The notes under the pieces were generated by a model. The model was given only the letters and a program-made list of their open reading frames with translations. It was not told the origin of the DNA and ran no database searches. A DNA stretch of 64,000 nt from Nocardia elegans NBRC 108235 (GTDB taxonomy: Bacteria > Actinomycetota > Actinomycetes > Mycobacteriales > Mycobacteriaceae): NCBI RefSeq assembly GCF_001612845.1, contig NZ_BDBF01000024.1, positions 42,051 through 106,050 of the forward strand, in the 5' to 3' direction. The position numbers and the translations under genes were made by a program. Below are positions 1-9,841 of the stretch, one piece after another (the first letter of the stretch is position 1; each line of letters begins with the position of its first letter).

Positions 1-448
1 CGATCCGGCCGTATTCGGCTCGCCGCGCCAGCGCCTCCAGCACGATCGGACGCAGCGGCGCCATGCCGACTCCGCCGCCGACGACAACCAGATCGCGGCC
101 GACGGCGGAATCGAGATCCCATCCGGTGCCGAACGGCCCGCGCACCCCGATCACGGCACCGGGCGGTGAGTCGTACAGCGCGGCGCTCACCGCACCGACC
201 GAGCGGATGGTGTGCTCGAGAAAATCGTCTGCGGCACAAGGATTTCCGCTGATCGAGATGGCGATCTCGCCCACGCCGAATCGGTAGAGCATCATGAACT
301 GGCCGGCCCGGAACCGTTGTGCCGCATCATCTATCGGGGCGAGGACCAAGGTCGCGGTATCGGCGGTCTGCGCGATGCGCTCGACCACCCGATAACGGAG
401 CGTGGTGTCCGGGTCGGCGATCACTGCCGCGGCCGGCGCGCTGCTCAC
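1..448 (-). CDS. NiFe-hydrogenase/sulfhydrogenase gamma subunit, FAD/NAD-binding (partial)
   Basis: This is the N-terminal 149 codons of a ferredoxin-NADP reductase-type diaphorase subunit; the gene runs off the left edge. Its likely role is to pass electrons between NAD(P)H and the Fe-S subunits of a cytoplasmic group 3b hydrogenase. Visible are the flavin-binding segment with FRAGQF near residue 42 and the nucleotide-binding segment VVVGGGVGMAPLRP near residue 127. The GTG start at 448 shares a GTGA overlap with the stop of the cyclic-nucleotide-binding gene, so the two are translationally coupled. The small and large hydrogenase subunits are expected beyond position 1. Family assignment is by recognition; the hydrogenase link rests on the operon pattern. 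Confidence 0.8.
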   Translation of the reverse strand, partial: MSSAPAAAVIADPDTTLRYRVVERIAQTADTATLVLAPIDDAAQRFRAGQFMMLYRFGVGEIAISISGNPCAADDFLEHTIRSVGAVSAALYDSPPGAVIGVRGPFGTGWDLDSAVGRDLVVVGGGVGMAPLRPIVLEALARRAEYGRI

Positions 449-954
449 CGCCCACCTCCGCTCTCCCCCCGGCGCAGCGGGGCGGTCGTGGCCGCCTCGC
501 CCGGATTGCGGTAGAGGTTCAGCAACCTCGCCCGAGTGGCCTGCAGCCGGTCCACCAGCGCCTCGAAGAGCAGCAAGGTGAGCGTGTAGCCGAATTTCGG
601 GTCGGCATCGGCGATGTCGGCCAGGCGGGCCGCATCGAATTCGATCGCCTGCACGGGCTCGGTGGTGACGGCGCCGAAATGCCAGCGGTACGGCGGCACG
701 AGCCAGGACCATCCGAGCAGATCACCGGGTCCGAGGGTCTGCACCACGAAGGATTCGCGGCCGGGAAGCGCCGCGTCCACGGCCACACATCCCGATCGGA
801 GGAGCCAGCATCGGTCGGCTCGGCGGCCCTCCGTGATCAGCCGCTGCCCGGCGGGATAGCCGACGTTTCGCCCGGCTCGCGCGAGCGTGTCGAGTTTGCC
901 GCGGTCCAGCGTGGCGAGCGGCGCGAAGGCGGACAGTTCCTCAGCGGTGGTCAT
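445..954 (-). CDS. Cyclic nucleotide-binding domain protein of the hydrogenase operon
   Basis: This 169-residue protein is essentially one Crp-type cNMP-binding beta-roll, running from about residue 8 (FAPLATLDRGKLDTLA) through the GPGDLLGWSWL phosphate-binding-cassette region near residue 75. There is no C-terminal helix-turn-helix, so it is not a Crp/Fnr transcription factor. It overlaps the beta-subunit gene upstream by 14 bp and the gamma-subunit gene downstream by 4 bp, so it belongs to the complex or its control. A stand-alone cNMP-binding protein in this place is, to my knowledge, typical of actinobacterial group 3b hydrogenase operons. The bound ligand cannot be told from sequence. 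Confidence 0.85.
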   Translation of the reverse strand: MTTAEELSAFAPLATLDRGKLDTLARAGRNVGYPAGQRLITEGRRADRCWLLRSGCVAVDAALPGRESFVVQTLGPGDLLGWSWLVPPYRWHFGAVTTEPVQAIEFDAARLADIADADPKFGYTLTLLLFEALVDRLQATRARLLNLYRNPGEAATTAPLRRGESGGGR

Positions 955-2071
955 CGTCGCCTCCTTCGACCGTTTCGGCCAGGCGGGCGACCTCGACGGT
1001 CAAGTCGATACCCGCGGGGCACCATGCGATGCAGCGGCCGCACCCGACGCAGCCGGAACTGCCGAATTGGTCGTACCAGGTACTCAATTTGTGGGTCAGC
1101 CACTGCCGGTACCTGCTCTCGCCCGACTGCCGCACACTGCCGCCGTGCAGATGGGAGAAGTCGAGTTCGAAGCACGAGGCCCAGCGCTCCCAGCGCTCGG
1201 CATGTGTGCCGGTGAGATCGGTGACGTCCTCGGTGGTGGTACAGAAGCAGGTGGGACACACCATGGTGCAGTTGGCGCAGGTGAGGCAGCGGCTCGCGAC
1301 GTCCTGCCAATGAGACGATTCGCGGGAGCGGCTGAGCACGTCGCGGATATCGACGGCAGGCATACTTCGTCCCATCCGGTCCGCCGCCGCCGCGACCTCG
1401 GCTCGCGCCGCCGATATCTCCGCCTCCGAACTCGGTTCACCGACCAGTTCGGCGGCGATGCGCGCACCCGCCTCGGTACCCACGTCGACGAGGAACCGGT
1501 GCCCGGCGTCGTCGATGCGTTCGGTGAGGGCGAGGTCGTAGCCGGAGGACACGTCCGGGCCGGTGTGCATCGACGCGCAGAAGCACACGCCGCCGGGCTC
1601 GGTGCAGTTCACGCCGATGATGAACAGCTCCCGGCGCCGCGCCGCGAACGCCGAGTCGGGATGGGCGCCGCCGCCGAGCACCTGCCCGAGCACGCCGATC
1701 GCGGCCATATCGCAGCCGCGCACGCCGAGAAATGCGGTCGGCGTCGGAATATCCTGCACCGGTTCGGAATTCAGATCCGCGTCGAACCGGGCGATCCGGC
1801 GATGAGGCGGCTGGAGGAATTGTTTCCACGATCCCGGGCCGGCCGAATGCGAGAAGACGGCTTCGTCGTCGCGCCGGAACAGCCGATATCGCCCCGGCTC
1901 GGTGTGCACACCCCAGCCCCCGGGCAGCCGGGCGCCGGAATCGAGCTCGTCGAGGACTATCGCCCCATCGCGGACCTGCGGGCCGATGACCCGGTAGCCG
2001 TGCTCGACGAGGACGGCGACGAGCCGATCCAGGCCCGCCCGGTCGATCGTCACGTTGTCGCCGATGGTCAT
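941..2071 (-). CDS. Hydrogenase/sulfur reductase beta subunit, 4Fe-4S dicluster protein
   Basis: Electron-transfer subunit, 376 residues, of a sulfhydrogenase-like complex. Two ferredoxin-type cluster motifs lie near the C-terminus: CLTCANCTMVCP followed by CFC, and CVGCGRCIAWCP. The upstream part carries the GVRGCDMAAIGVL and GVNCTEPGGVCFC segments seen in hydrogenase beta subunits. The ATG at 2071 is chosen because AGAGG lies 6 nt upstream. The frame stays open further upstream, but that part is Arg/Pro-rich and unlike the family. First visible gene of the operon, co-directional and overlapping with the cNMP-binding and gamma-subunit genes. It probably relays electrons between the diaphorase and the NiFe core. 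Confidence 0.85.
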   Translation of the reverse strand: MTIGDNVTIDRAGLDRLVAVLVEHGYRVIGPQVRDGAIVLDELDSGARLPGGWGVHTEPGRYRLFRRDDEAVFSHSAGPGSWKQFLQPPHRRIARFDADLNSEPVQDIPTPTAFLGVRGCDMAAIGVLGQVLGGGAHPDSAFAARRRELFIIGVNCTEPGGVCFCASMHTGPDVSSGYDLALTERIDDAGHRFLVDVGTEAGARIAAELVGEPSSEAEISAARAEVAAAADRMGRSMPAVDIRDVLSRSRESSHWQDVASRCLTCANCTMVCPTCFCTTTEDVTDLTGTHAERWERWASCFELDFSHLHGGSVRQSGESRYRQWLTHKLSTWYDQFGSSGCVGCGRCIAWCPAGIDLTVEVARLAETVEGGDDDHR

Positions 2072-2420
2072 GTGGAGCCTCTGTTCGCCGCAGAGTCGGT
2101 ATTCGTCGCCGGTTCGCATTCCAGCCTCGTCGCGGGGGTGCCCGACCGGGAGCGCCGAAGGTCCCGGCCGGGGGGCCGGAAGGCCCGAATCGGATCGATC
2201 CACGGCAACCGGCGCCGTTGTCCTCGGTGGTCCCCGGCGCCGGATCGTCGACCGGCCGGGCAACAAGATCGCCGAGAACCGGATTCGCGCCGAGAGTGCC
2301 GGGTAGACTTTCGCCGCGTGCGGGAATCGGCCTCGGTCGCCGATTCCCGTTGCCCGCAACACGTTCGACACGGCACTCCGCATATCGCCGTTGCCGCTTC
2401 GTCTCGGAAAGGATTGCGAC

Positions 2421-3224
2421 GTGGAATCCGGCTCCCCTGTCGACCTGCGACAGAACCAGCCCCACACTGCCCGCATGTACGACTACTACCTCGGCGGCCA
2501 GGACCACTACAGCGCGGATGCGGAAGCGGCCGAGAAGGTCGTGGCGACCTGGCCCGGAGTGCGGGTGGCCGCGCAGCAGAACCGGGCGTTCATCCACCGT
2601 GTGACACGGTTCCTGGCGAACGCGGGGATTCGTCAATTCCTCGATATCGGAACGGGTATCCCCACCGAGCCGAATCTGCATCAGGTGGCCCAGCAGGTCG
2701 CCCCCGACTCACGAGTCGTCTACGTCGACAACGATCCGATCGTGCTCGTCCACGCCCGGGCGTTGATGATCAGCTCCCCGGAGGGACGCACCAACTACAT
2801 CTCCGCCGACGTCACCACCCCCGAAGCGATTCTCGACGCCCCGGGATTGCACGAGACGCTGGACCTGACCCAGCCGGTCGCGGTCAGCCTCAACGCGCTG
2901 ATGCATTTCGTGCCCGACGAGCACGGCGCCTACGGAATCATCGAGACGCTGATGAAGCGGTTCGTGCCCGGCTCGTACCTGGTGATGACGCATGTCACCC
3001 CGGACTTCGATCCGACGGCGATAGCGACGGTGGTCGAGATCTACCGCCGCAGCGGTCTGCCGTGCCAGGTCCGCAGCCGCGACGAGTTCGCGCGCTTCTT
3101 CGACGGCATGGAGCTGATCGAACCGGGTGTCGAGGTACCGCACCGCTGGCGCCCCGACGGTGTCGCCCCCGCGAAGAAGATGGACGTGCAGGTGTCCGCC
3201 TACGCGGCCGTCGCACGCAAGTAG
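2421..3224 (+). CDS. SAM-dependent methyltransferase of the actinobacterial DUF574 type
   Basis: A 267-residue protein of the S-adenosyl methyltransferase family abundant in Nocardia, Streptomyces and Mycobacterium. Near the N-terminus it has the family signature ARMYDYYLGGQDHYSAD; then come the SAM-binding loop FLDIGTGIPT near residue 83 and the acidic loop VVYVDNDP near residue 107. The GTG at 2421 is preferred because GGAAAGGA lies 7 nt upstream; a TTG ten codons earlier lacks such a site. The substrate is unknown for this family. It stands alone: divergent from the hydrogenase operon and convergent with the regulator gene downstream. Confidence 0.85.
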   Translation: MESGSPVDLRQNQPHTARMYDYYLGGQDHYSADAEAAEKVVATWPGVRVAAQQNRAFIHRVTRFLANAGIRQFLDIGTGIPTEPNLHQVAQQVAPDSRVVYVDNDPIVLVHARALMISSPEGRTNYISADVTTPEAILDAPGLHETLDLTQPVAVSLNALMHFVPDEHGAYGIIETLMKRFVPGSYLVMTHVTPDFDPTAIATVVEIYRRSGLPCQVRSRDEFARFFDGMELIEPGVEVPHRWRPDGVAPAKKMDVQVSAYAAVARK

Positions 3225-3300
3225 CCCGGTCCCCACTTGGTCCGGAACAGGCTGTGCCGCAACGGTTTCGGCGGCAGCTGGTCCCGAACGCCGTCCCGCG

Positions 3301-4989
3301 CTATCGGCACGCGGGACGGCCGAGCGACGATCGGCCGTCGGTGATGCGCAGCGCCTTGAGCCGGGCGTACAGCGTCGTGCGGCTGATGCCGAGTTCGTGT
3401 GCCGTCTTGAGCTTGTTGCCCTGATTGCGGCGTAGCGCCTCGACGATGGCATCGCGCTCGGCGCGCTCGCGACCGGAAAGGCGGCGGGCCCGCGAGGACA
3501 CGCGGTAACGATCCGGCAGGTCGGCTACCGTCACGTCCCCGCGATGGCGATGCCGCAGCACATGCGCCAGGACGGCCTTGAGTTCGTGCAGGTTGCCGGG
3601 CCACGGGTGGGTGGCGAGCAATTCGATCACGCTCGGCAGCAGCCGCACATCGGCGGACGGATCGAGCTCGTGCAGCAGGGTTTTCGTGATCGCGGGCAGT
3701 TCGGCGGCGCGTTCGTGCAGCGGCGCCACGTCTACCCGCTGCACACACCTGGCCGCCAGCGCGGCATGCGCGCCGTGGGTAGTGCGCAGCGGCAGCGAGG
3801 TGAGCAACACTCTGCGCCCGCGTGCGGCGTCGATCGCATCGATCAGTTGGTCGACCACCGGCTCCGGCAGGGCATCGACCCCGTCGACGCAGACGGCGCC
3901 GCCGGGGCCGGACAAGTTCTCCCGCAGCCTGTCGAGCCAGTGCTGGGCGCCGTCCGCCGCGACGTCCGCGCACTGATGGAATTCGACGTCTTCGCCGCGC
4001 GCCATCCGCCGAGCCTCGCTACTGCGCCCGGAACCCCGTTCGCCGACGATCAGAACCGGTCCCGTCGTCGCCCCTTCCAGCGCCCGGTGCCCGGTGGCGC
4101 CCGCGCGCACCCTCGTCACGGTCGCCGCCTCTTCGATGGGTTCGAAGTGGAACAGCATGCCGGTGCCGGCGCCGGGCGCCTGGGACAGATGAATGCGCAC
4201 CGCCGCACCGGACGCGAGCCGGACCTCGGTGACGCGCGGATGGGCGGCGGTCCGCTCCGCCAGCAGACGCAACAGCGCGTAGTCGGACGGGCCGAGCAGA
4301 TCCACCGCGCTCTTGTTGGTCAGCACGATGTCGTCACCGACCGCGGCGATGGCGCGCCGCTGCCGGGAAACGGTCTGGAACGCGGCCAGCAGCGCACGTT
4401 CGGACGCCTTGGCCTGATCCAGCAGTCGCTGTTCGATATCCTGTGCCGCCCGCTGCAGAAACGGGCCGAGAAGCGGATCGGCGTGGGTGTTGGTGCTGGT
4501 GATGTCCAAGGCGCCGACCAGGCGGCGGGTGACCGGATGCAGGATCGGGTGGCCGTAGCAGGTGAATCCCTTGAAGCGCTCGATGTAGTGCTCGGAGCCG
4601 TTGACGGCGATGCCGCGGCGGGTTTCGAGCGCGGTACCCAGCGCATTGGTGCCGAAGGTGTCCTCGGCGAGGCTGGTTCCGCTCCGGATGCCCAGCGTGT
4701 CCAGCGCCCGTTCGAAGCGCGGATCGCCGAACCACCGGTAGACCAGCCGGCACTCGCGATCCGCCAGCAGCAGGCTGTAGGCGGTGTCGGCGAGGGCGAC
4801 CGCCATCTGATCGAGAACCGGCCGCGCGGCCTCGAGCAGCCGGCTGCGCGGATCGACCTCCACCGCGGGCAGATCGGGGAATCCGTCGAATTCGGGTGGT
4901 ACGCCGGACAGCTTCGAGCGCCGCCACGACAACTCGATCTCCCGGCGCGGCGCCGACGCCGTCGCCTCGCCACACTGCGATGTCGCCAT
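3301..4989 (-). CDS. GAF/AAA/Fis-type transcriptional regulator (AcoR-like)
   Basis: A 562-residue regulator built like acetoin activator AcoR: an N-terminal GAF-type sensor (about residues 50-200, with FGTNALGTAL and CYGHPILHPVTRRLVGALD), a degenerate AAA+ module (Walker A GERGSGRS near residue 318, Walker B-like GGAVCVDGVD) and a C-terminal Fis-type helix-turn-helix (AHELGISRTTLYARLKAL). The GAFTGA loop that contacts sigma-54 is absent and Walker A is altered, fitting actinobacteria, which lack sigma-54. It lies downstream of and co-directional with the alcohol and aldehyde dehydrogenase genes and probably controls them, perhaps through the inverted repeat at 7811. Confidence 0.85.
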   Translation of the reverse strand: MATSQCGEATASAPRREIELSWRRSKLSGVPPEFDGFPDLPAVEVDPRSRLLEAARPVLDQMAVALADTAYSLLLADRECRLVYRWFGDPRFERALDTLGIRSGTSLAEDTFGTNALGTALETRRGIAVNGSEHYIERFKGFTCYGHPILHPVTRRLVGALDITSTNTHADPLLGPFLQRAAQDIEQRLLDQAKASERALLAAFQTVSRQRRAIAAVGDDIVLTNKSAVDLLGPSDYALLRLLAERTAAHPRVTEVRLASGAAVRIHLSQAPGAGTGMLFHFEPIEEAATVTRVRAGATGHRALEGATTGPVLIVGERGSGRSSEARRMARGEDVEFHQCADVAADGAQHWLDRLRENLSGPGGAVCVDGVDALPEPVVDQLIDAIDAARGRRVLLTSLPLRTTHGAHAALAARCVQRVDVAPLHERAAELPAITKTLLHELDPSADVRLLPSVIELLATHPWPGNLHELKAVLAHVLRHRHRGDVTVADLPDRYRVSSRARRLSGRERAERDAIVEALRRNQGNKLKTAHELGISRTTLYARLKALRITDGRSSLGRPACR

Positions 4990-5097
4990 CCGGTGCTACC
5001 TCCTGTCTGCCGTGCATACCCACGTCGGTCGCGGTTCGCCTTCCGCGGTCCCGGGCGGGACCGCGGCCGCCCCCGTGGCGGCGGCCGCGGGGCGGAC

Positions 5098-6213
5098 CTA
5101 CGATCCGGCGTGGATCACCACACCACGGATATTCTTGCCGTCGCGCAGGTCTTGATAGCCCTGATTGATATCTTCGAGCGAATATCGCGTGGTGATCAGC
5201 TCGTCCAGCTTCAACTGGCCGCTGTCGTAGAGCCGCAGCAGCCGCACGATGTCGTACTGCGGGTTGGCGGATCCGAACAGCGTGCCCTTGATGGTCTTCT
5301 CGTTCAGCGTCAGCTCGGCGCCGGAGACGTGAACGGTGAGCTTGGCCGGATCGGCCAGGCCCGTGACGACCACGGTCCCACCCTTGCCGATGACGGCGAA
5401 GGCGGCCGACACGACCTCCTCGGTCACCGTGCCGACGGTGATGATCGCCTGGTCGGCGCCCTGCCCCCAGGACAGTTCGGCGACCTTCTCGGCCGCCTCC
5501 TCGGACGTCGAAAAGGCATGGGTGGCACCCATTTTCAGCGCCGTCTCGCGTTTGAAGCCGACCGGGTCGACCACCACGACGTACTTGGCCCCGGCATGGA
5601 CGGCGCCCTGCACCGAATTGATGCCCAGCCCGCCGATGCCGTAGATGACGGTGATGTCACCGGCGCGCACATTGCCCGAGTAGACGGCGCTGCCCCACCC
5701 CGTCGGCACCCCGCAACCCACGACGACCGCGGTCTCGAGGGGCAGCCAGTCGTCGACCTTCACCACCGAATGCTGGGAGATCGTCGCCCGCTCGGAGAAG
5801 GTGCCCAGCATGCACATCGCACCGAAATCCATTCCGCCGGAATGGAATCGGAACGTCCCGTCGGGCATGCAGCCGTCCAGGATGGTCGCACCCATATCGC
5901 ACAGGTTCTGCCGACCGGTCGAACAGTACCGGCAGGTGCCGCAGTTCGGAATGAAACTGCACACCACGTGGTCGCCGGGAGCGACCTTGGTGACGCCGGG
6001 ACCGACCTCCTCGATGATTCCCGAGCCCTCGTGCCCGCCGACGATCGGATAGCGCGGCGGCAGATCGCCGTCGGTGAGATGCAGGTCGGAATGACACAGT
6101 CCGGCGGCGGTGTAGCGGATCAGGACCTCGCCGGGGCCGGGCCCGTCCAGGTCGAGTTCCATCAGTTCGAAGGGTTTGCCGGGCTCGACGAGTACTGCTG
6201 CTGTTGTCTTCAC
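5098..6213 (-). CDS. NDMA-dependent (mycofactocin-linked) zinc alcohol dehydrogenase
   Basis: A 371-residue medium-chain alcohol dehydrogenase. Catalytic-zinc residues are in GLCHSDLHL and GGHEGSGIIEEVG; the structural zinc set is CGTCRYCSTGRQNLC near residue 92; the dinucleotide loop is GIGGLGINSVQG near residue 188. Overall sequence and length fit the subfamily assayed with N,N-dimethyl-4-nitrosoaniline, in which NAD(H) stays tightly bound and mycofactocin re-oxidises it. The GTG start at 6213 has GGAGAA just upstream. It follows the aldehyde dehydrogenase gene by 21 bp, so the pair would oxidise an alcohol to an acid. Substrate not determinable. No mycofactocin genes lie in the window. Confidence 0.88.
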   Translation of the reverse strand: MKTTAAVLVEPGKPFELMELDLDGPGPGEVLIRYTAAGLCHSDLHLTDGDLPPRYPIVGGHEGSGIIEEVGPGVTKVAPGDHVVCSFIPNCGTCRYCSTGRQNLCDMGATILDGCMPDGTFRFHSGGMDFGAMCMLGTFSERATISQHSVVKVDDWLPLETAVVVGCGVPTGWGSAVYSGNVRAGDITVIYGIGGLGINSVQGAVHAGAKYVVVVDPVGFKRETALKMGATHAFSTSEEAAEKVAELSWGQGADQAIITVGTVTEEVVSAAFAVIGKGGTVVVTGLADPAKLTVHVSGAELTLNEKTIKGTLFGSANPQYDIVRLLRLYDSGQLKLDELITTRYSLEDINQGYQDLRDGKNIRGVVIHAGS

Positions 6214-6234
6214 GAAAGTTCTCCTGCGCTGGAA

Positions 6235-7746
<1,512 letters not shown>

Positions 7747-7810
7747 CGAAACCTCCTGGCTACAACCTGATGTGATGCAAGCCATAGTGGGATGAATCGA
7801 GCATCGGGAA

Positions 7811-7829
7811 GTGTCCAGTTTCTGAACAC
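7811..7829. promoter_or_regulatory. Inverted repeat upstream of the aldehyde/alcohol dehydrogenase operon
   Basis: GTGTCCAG-TTT-CTGAACAC: 8-bp arms, 3-bp spacer, one mismatch, 65-83 bp upstream of the aldehyde dehydrogenase start. Position and symmetry suit an activator site for the Fis-type HTH of the regulator at 3301. The 3' ends of the oxidoreductase gene lie close by, so it could instead be a weak terminator stem, but no T-tract follows. Confidence 0.4.
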
Positions 7830-7841
7830 CGGTCCGGCGCG

Positions 7842-8786
7842 TCAGTTCGCGGCCGGGAGGACGACGACCTTGCCCGGCAACGTTCCCGCGGCCGCCCGGG
7901 TGTGCACCGATGCCAGCTCTGCCAGCGGGACACGCTCGTCGACGTCGACGATCAACGTGCGAAGGTCCACGCGCGCAACGAGTTCCGCCAGTTGCCGCGC
8001 GTCGCTGCGGACGTAGACGTCGACAGCGCGCACGCCGCGCGCCGCGTCGGCCGGGGCGGGCATCCACACGGTGGTGCCGACCACGACGCCGCCGTCGCGG
8101 ACCAGTCCGGCCAGCGCCGCGAACTCGGCCGGATCGATCGGCGCGAGGTTGAGCAGGACGTCGACCGGCTCGGTCACCGCGGCGGTCACCTCGGCGGTGG
8201 TGTGGTCGACGACCTCGTCGGCGCCCCGCGCCTCGACGCGCTCGCGGCTGCGCGGACTGCCGGTGGCGATCACATGGGCGCCGGCCGCCTTGGCCAGCTG
8301 TACCGCATAACCACCCACGGCTCCCCCGGCGCCACTGATCAGAATCCGTTGCCCGGGCTTCAGTTCGGCGTGGTCGAACAGCGCCTGCCACGCGGTGAGT
8401 CCGACCAGCGGCAGCGCGGCCGCATCTGCGAGCGGGATGCTCGCCGGCGCCGCCGCCAGACTCTGCGCAGGCGCGAGCACGTACTCCGCCGCGGCGCCGT
8501 CGTCGGTGAACGGCAGGAAGCCGACGACCCGGTCACCGACCTTCGGCTCGTCGACGCCCTCGCCGAGCGCGTCGACGGTTCCGGCGACGTCCAGGCCGGG
8601 GATGTGCGGCAGCGCCAGGGGCATCGGGCCCTGCATGAATCCCGCGCGGATGTTGCCGTCGACGCCGTTGAACGATGTCGCCGCGACGCGTACCCGGACC
8701 TGGCCGGGACCGGGAACCGGCCGGTCGACGTCCTCGTAGCGAAGGACCTCGGGATCGCCGTACTCGTGGAATCGAACCGCCTTCAT
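7842..8786 (-). CDS. NADP-dependent quinone-oxidoreductase-like MDR protein
   Basis: A 314-residue zinc-less medium-chain reductase of the quinone oxidoreductase class. It has the N-terminal GroES-like part (KAVRFHEYGDPEVLRYEDV), the HIPGLDVAGTVDALG segment and the nucleotide-binding loop ISGAGGAVGGYAVQLA near residue 150. No zinc-binding cysteine clusters are present. It reduces quinones or enones with NADPH in characterised relatives. It is divergent from the MarR gene at 8907 and separated from it by 120 bp holding three similar palindromes, so MarR control of this gene is very likely. Confidence 0.88.
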   Translation of the reverse strand: MKAVRFHEYGDPEVLRYEDVDRPVPGPGQVRVRVAATSFNGVDGNIRAGFMQGPMPLALPHIPGLDVAGTVDALGEGVDEPKVGDRVVGFLPFTDDGAAAEYVLAPAQSLAAAPASIPLADAAALPLVGLTAWQALFDHAELKPGQRILISGAGGAVGGYAVQLAKAAGAHVIATGSPRSRERVEARGADEVVDHTTAEVTAAVTEPVDVLLNLAPIDPAEFAALAGLVRDGGVVVGTTVWMPAPADAARGVRAVDVYVRSDARQLAELVARVDLRTLIVDVDERVPLAELASVHTRAAAGTLPGKVVVLPAAN

Positions 8787-8812
8787 CGTGGTGCCTCACT
8801 CTCGATGGTGAT

Positions 8813-8887
8813 GTGCTTCGAGTTCGAAGCACATTGGCCACGGTAGCAGTGCTTTGAATTCGAAGCAAGAGTTTCGAAATCGAAGCA
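8813..8887. promoter_or_regulatory. Cluster of MarR-type operators in the divergent promoter
   Basis: Three related palindromes built on TTCGAAnTCGAA sit between the oxidoreductase and MarR genes. Site 1, 8813-8832, has 9-bp arms GTGCTTCGA / TCGAAGCAC. Site 2, 8850-8867, is TGCTTTGAATTCGAAGCA. Site 3, 8871-8887, is GTTTCGAAATCGAAGCA. Sites 2 and 3 also share the direct repeat TCGAAGCAAGAGTT (8860 and 8880), 20 bp apart. The last site ends 19 bp before the MarR start, consistent with autoregulation. The symmetry is seen directly; binding by this MarR is inferred. Confidence 0.75.
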
Positions 8888-8906
8888 AGAGTTGTACAGT
8901 CGTGCC

Positions 8907-9404
8907 ATGTCCGAGACCCCGCGGCCCCTGGACGCCGTGCAGCTGGGCGCGTATTTCGCCCTCATGGAGGTCGCCGGCCTGCTCCGGCACGCGGTCGAGC
9001 AGCAGCTGCGAGACGCCGGCGATCTGAGCTACGTGCAGTTCCAGCTGCTGGCGCGGCTCGGTCTCGACTCCCCCACCGGCAGTGAGCGCATGACCGACCT
9101 GGCCGACGGCGTCGTCTACAGCCGCAGCGGATTGACCTATCAGGCCGGTCTGCTCGAGAAGGCGGGGCTGGTCACGCGCGCGCCCTCCGCGGACGACGAG
9201 CGCGGCGTCACGGTCACGATCACCGATGCCGGCCGGGCACTGCTCGCCGAGGTCCTTCCCGGCCATACCGAGGTCGTCAACCAGCAGCTCTTCGAACCGC
9301 TGTCCCGCGCGGACACCAAGGCCCTGGCCGAGCTGCTGTCGCCGGTGCGCGACCACATGCGTGCTGCGCCACCCCGCTCGGCAACACCCCGCCGCCGGCG
9401 ATAA
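8907..9404 (+). CDS. MarR-family transcriptional regulator
   Basis: A 165-residue winged-helix protein with the usual MarR order: N-terminal dimer helix, LSYVQFQLLARLGL, recognition region MTDLADGVVYSRSGLTYQAGLLEKAGLV (about residues 68-95) and wing DDERGVTVTITDAGRALL. The ATG at 8907 is used; no Shine-Dalgarno sequence precedes it, so translation may be leaderless or nearly so. It is expected to repress itself and the divergent oxidoreductase gene through the palindromes at 8813-8887. The inducer is unknown, plausibly an electrophile or quinone given the target. Confidence 0.88.
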   Translation: MSETPRPLDAVQLGAYFALMEVAGLLRHAVEQQLRDAGDLSYVQFQLLARLGLDSPTGSERMTDLADGVVYSRSGLTYQAGLLEKAGLVTRAPSADDERGVTVTITDAGRALLAEVLPGHTEVVNQQLFEPLSRADTKALAELLSPVRDHMRAAPPRSATPRRRR

Positions 9405-9481
9405 CCGATCCGCCCGGCCGCTACGAATCGTTGCTGAGGTGCCCGCACTGCACCGGGCATTCCGGGACGGTCCCCCGGTAG

Positions 9482-9822
9482 GGGTTCACGTCGACCCTCG
9501 CGGAGATCAGCGCCGATCGGCCCGCGGTGCATCTGGTCTACGCCGCCGCCAACCGCGACCCGAACCGGTTCACCGATCCGAACCGCTTCGACATCCGACG
9601 GCCCGACAACGAGCATTTCGGCTGGGGCAGCGGCATCCACACCTGCCCGGGCGGCCCGCTCGCGCGATCGGAAGTCGATCTCGCACTGGAGATCTTCCTA
9701 CGCCGCGTCGTGACACCGCGGCTGGTCGTCGATCCGCCACCGAATCGGCGCAGCCAATCTTCCGGGGGCCACGACATCTGCTCATCGACGTCGACCACAT
9801 CGCCGGTCGAGCCGATCGATGA
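9482..9822 (+). pseudogene. Cytochrome P450 C-terminal remnant, frameshifted
   Basis: An in-frame stop at 9479-9481 is followed by recognisable P450 sequence: VHLVYAAANRDPNRF, then the heme-ligand loop FGWGSGIHTCPGG with its cysteine, then ARSEVDLALEIFLRRV. Near 9757 the frame moves by one base; the other frame continues with the normal family ending (FRGPRHLLIDVDHIAG) to a TGA at 9820-9822. Roughly the first three quarters of a P450 (I-helix, ExxR) are missing. No repeat or mobile element flanks it, so this looks like decay of an old gene and not a recent insertion. Confidence 0.75.
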
Positions 9823-9841
9823 TCGCGGCGGAAGCCTCCGA

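Noticed and set aside
887..3424. 845-codon plus-strand frame over the hydrogenase beta subunit and methyltransferase
   Set aside because: Overlaps genes with clear Fe-S and SAM-binding motifs; its own product has no recognisable features.
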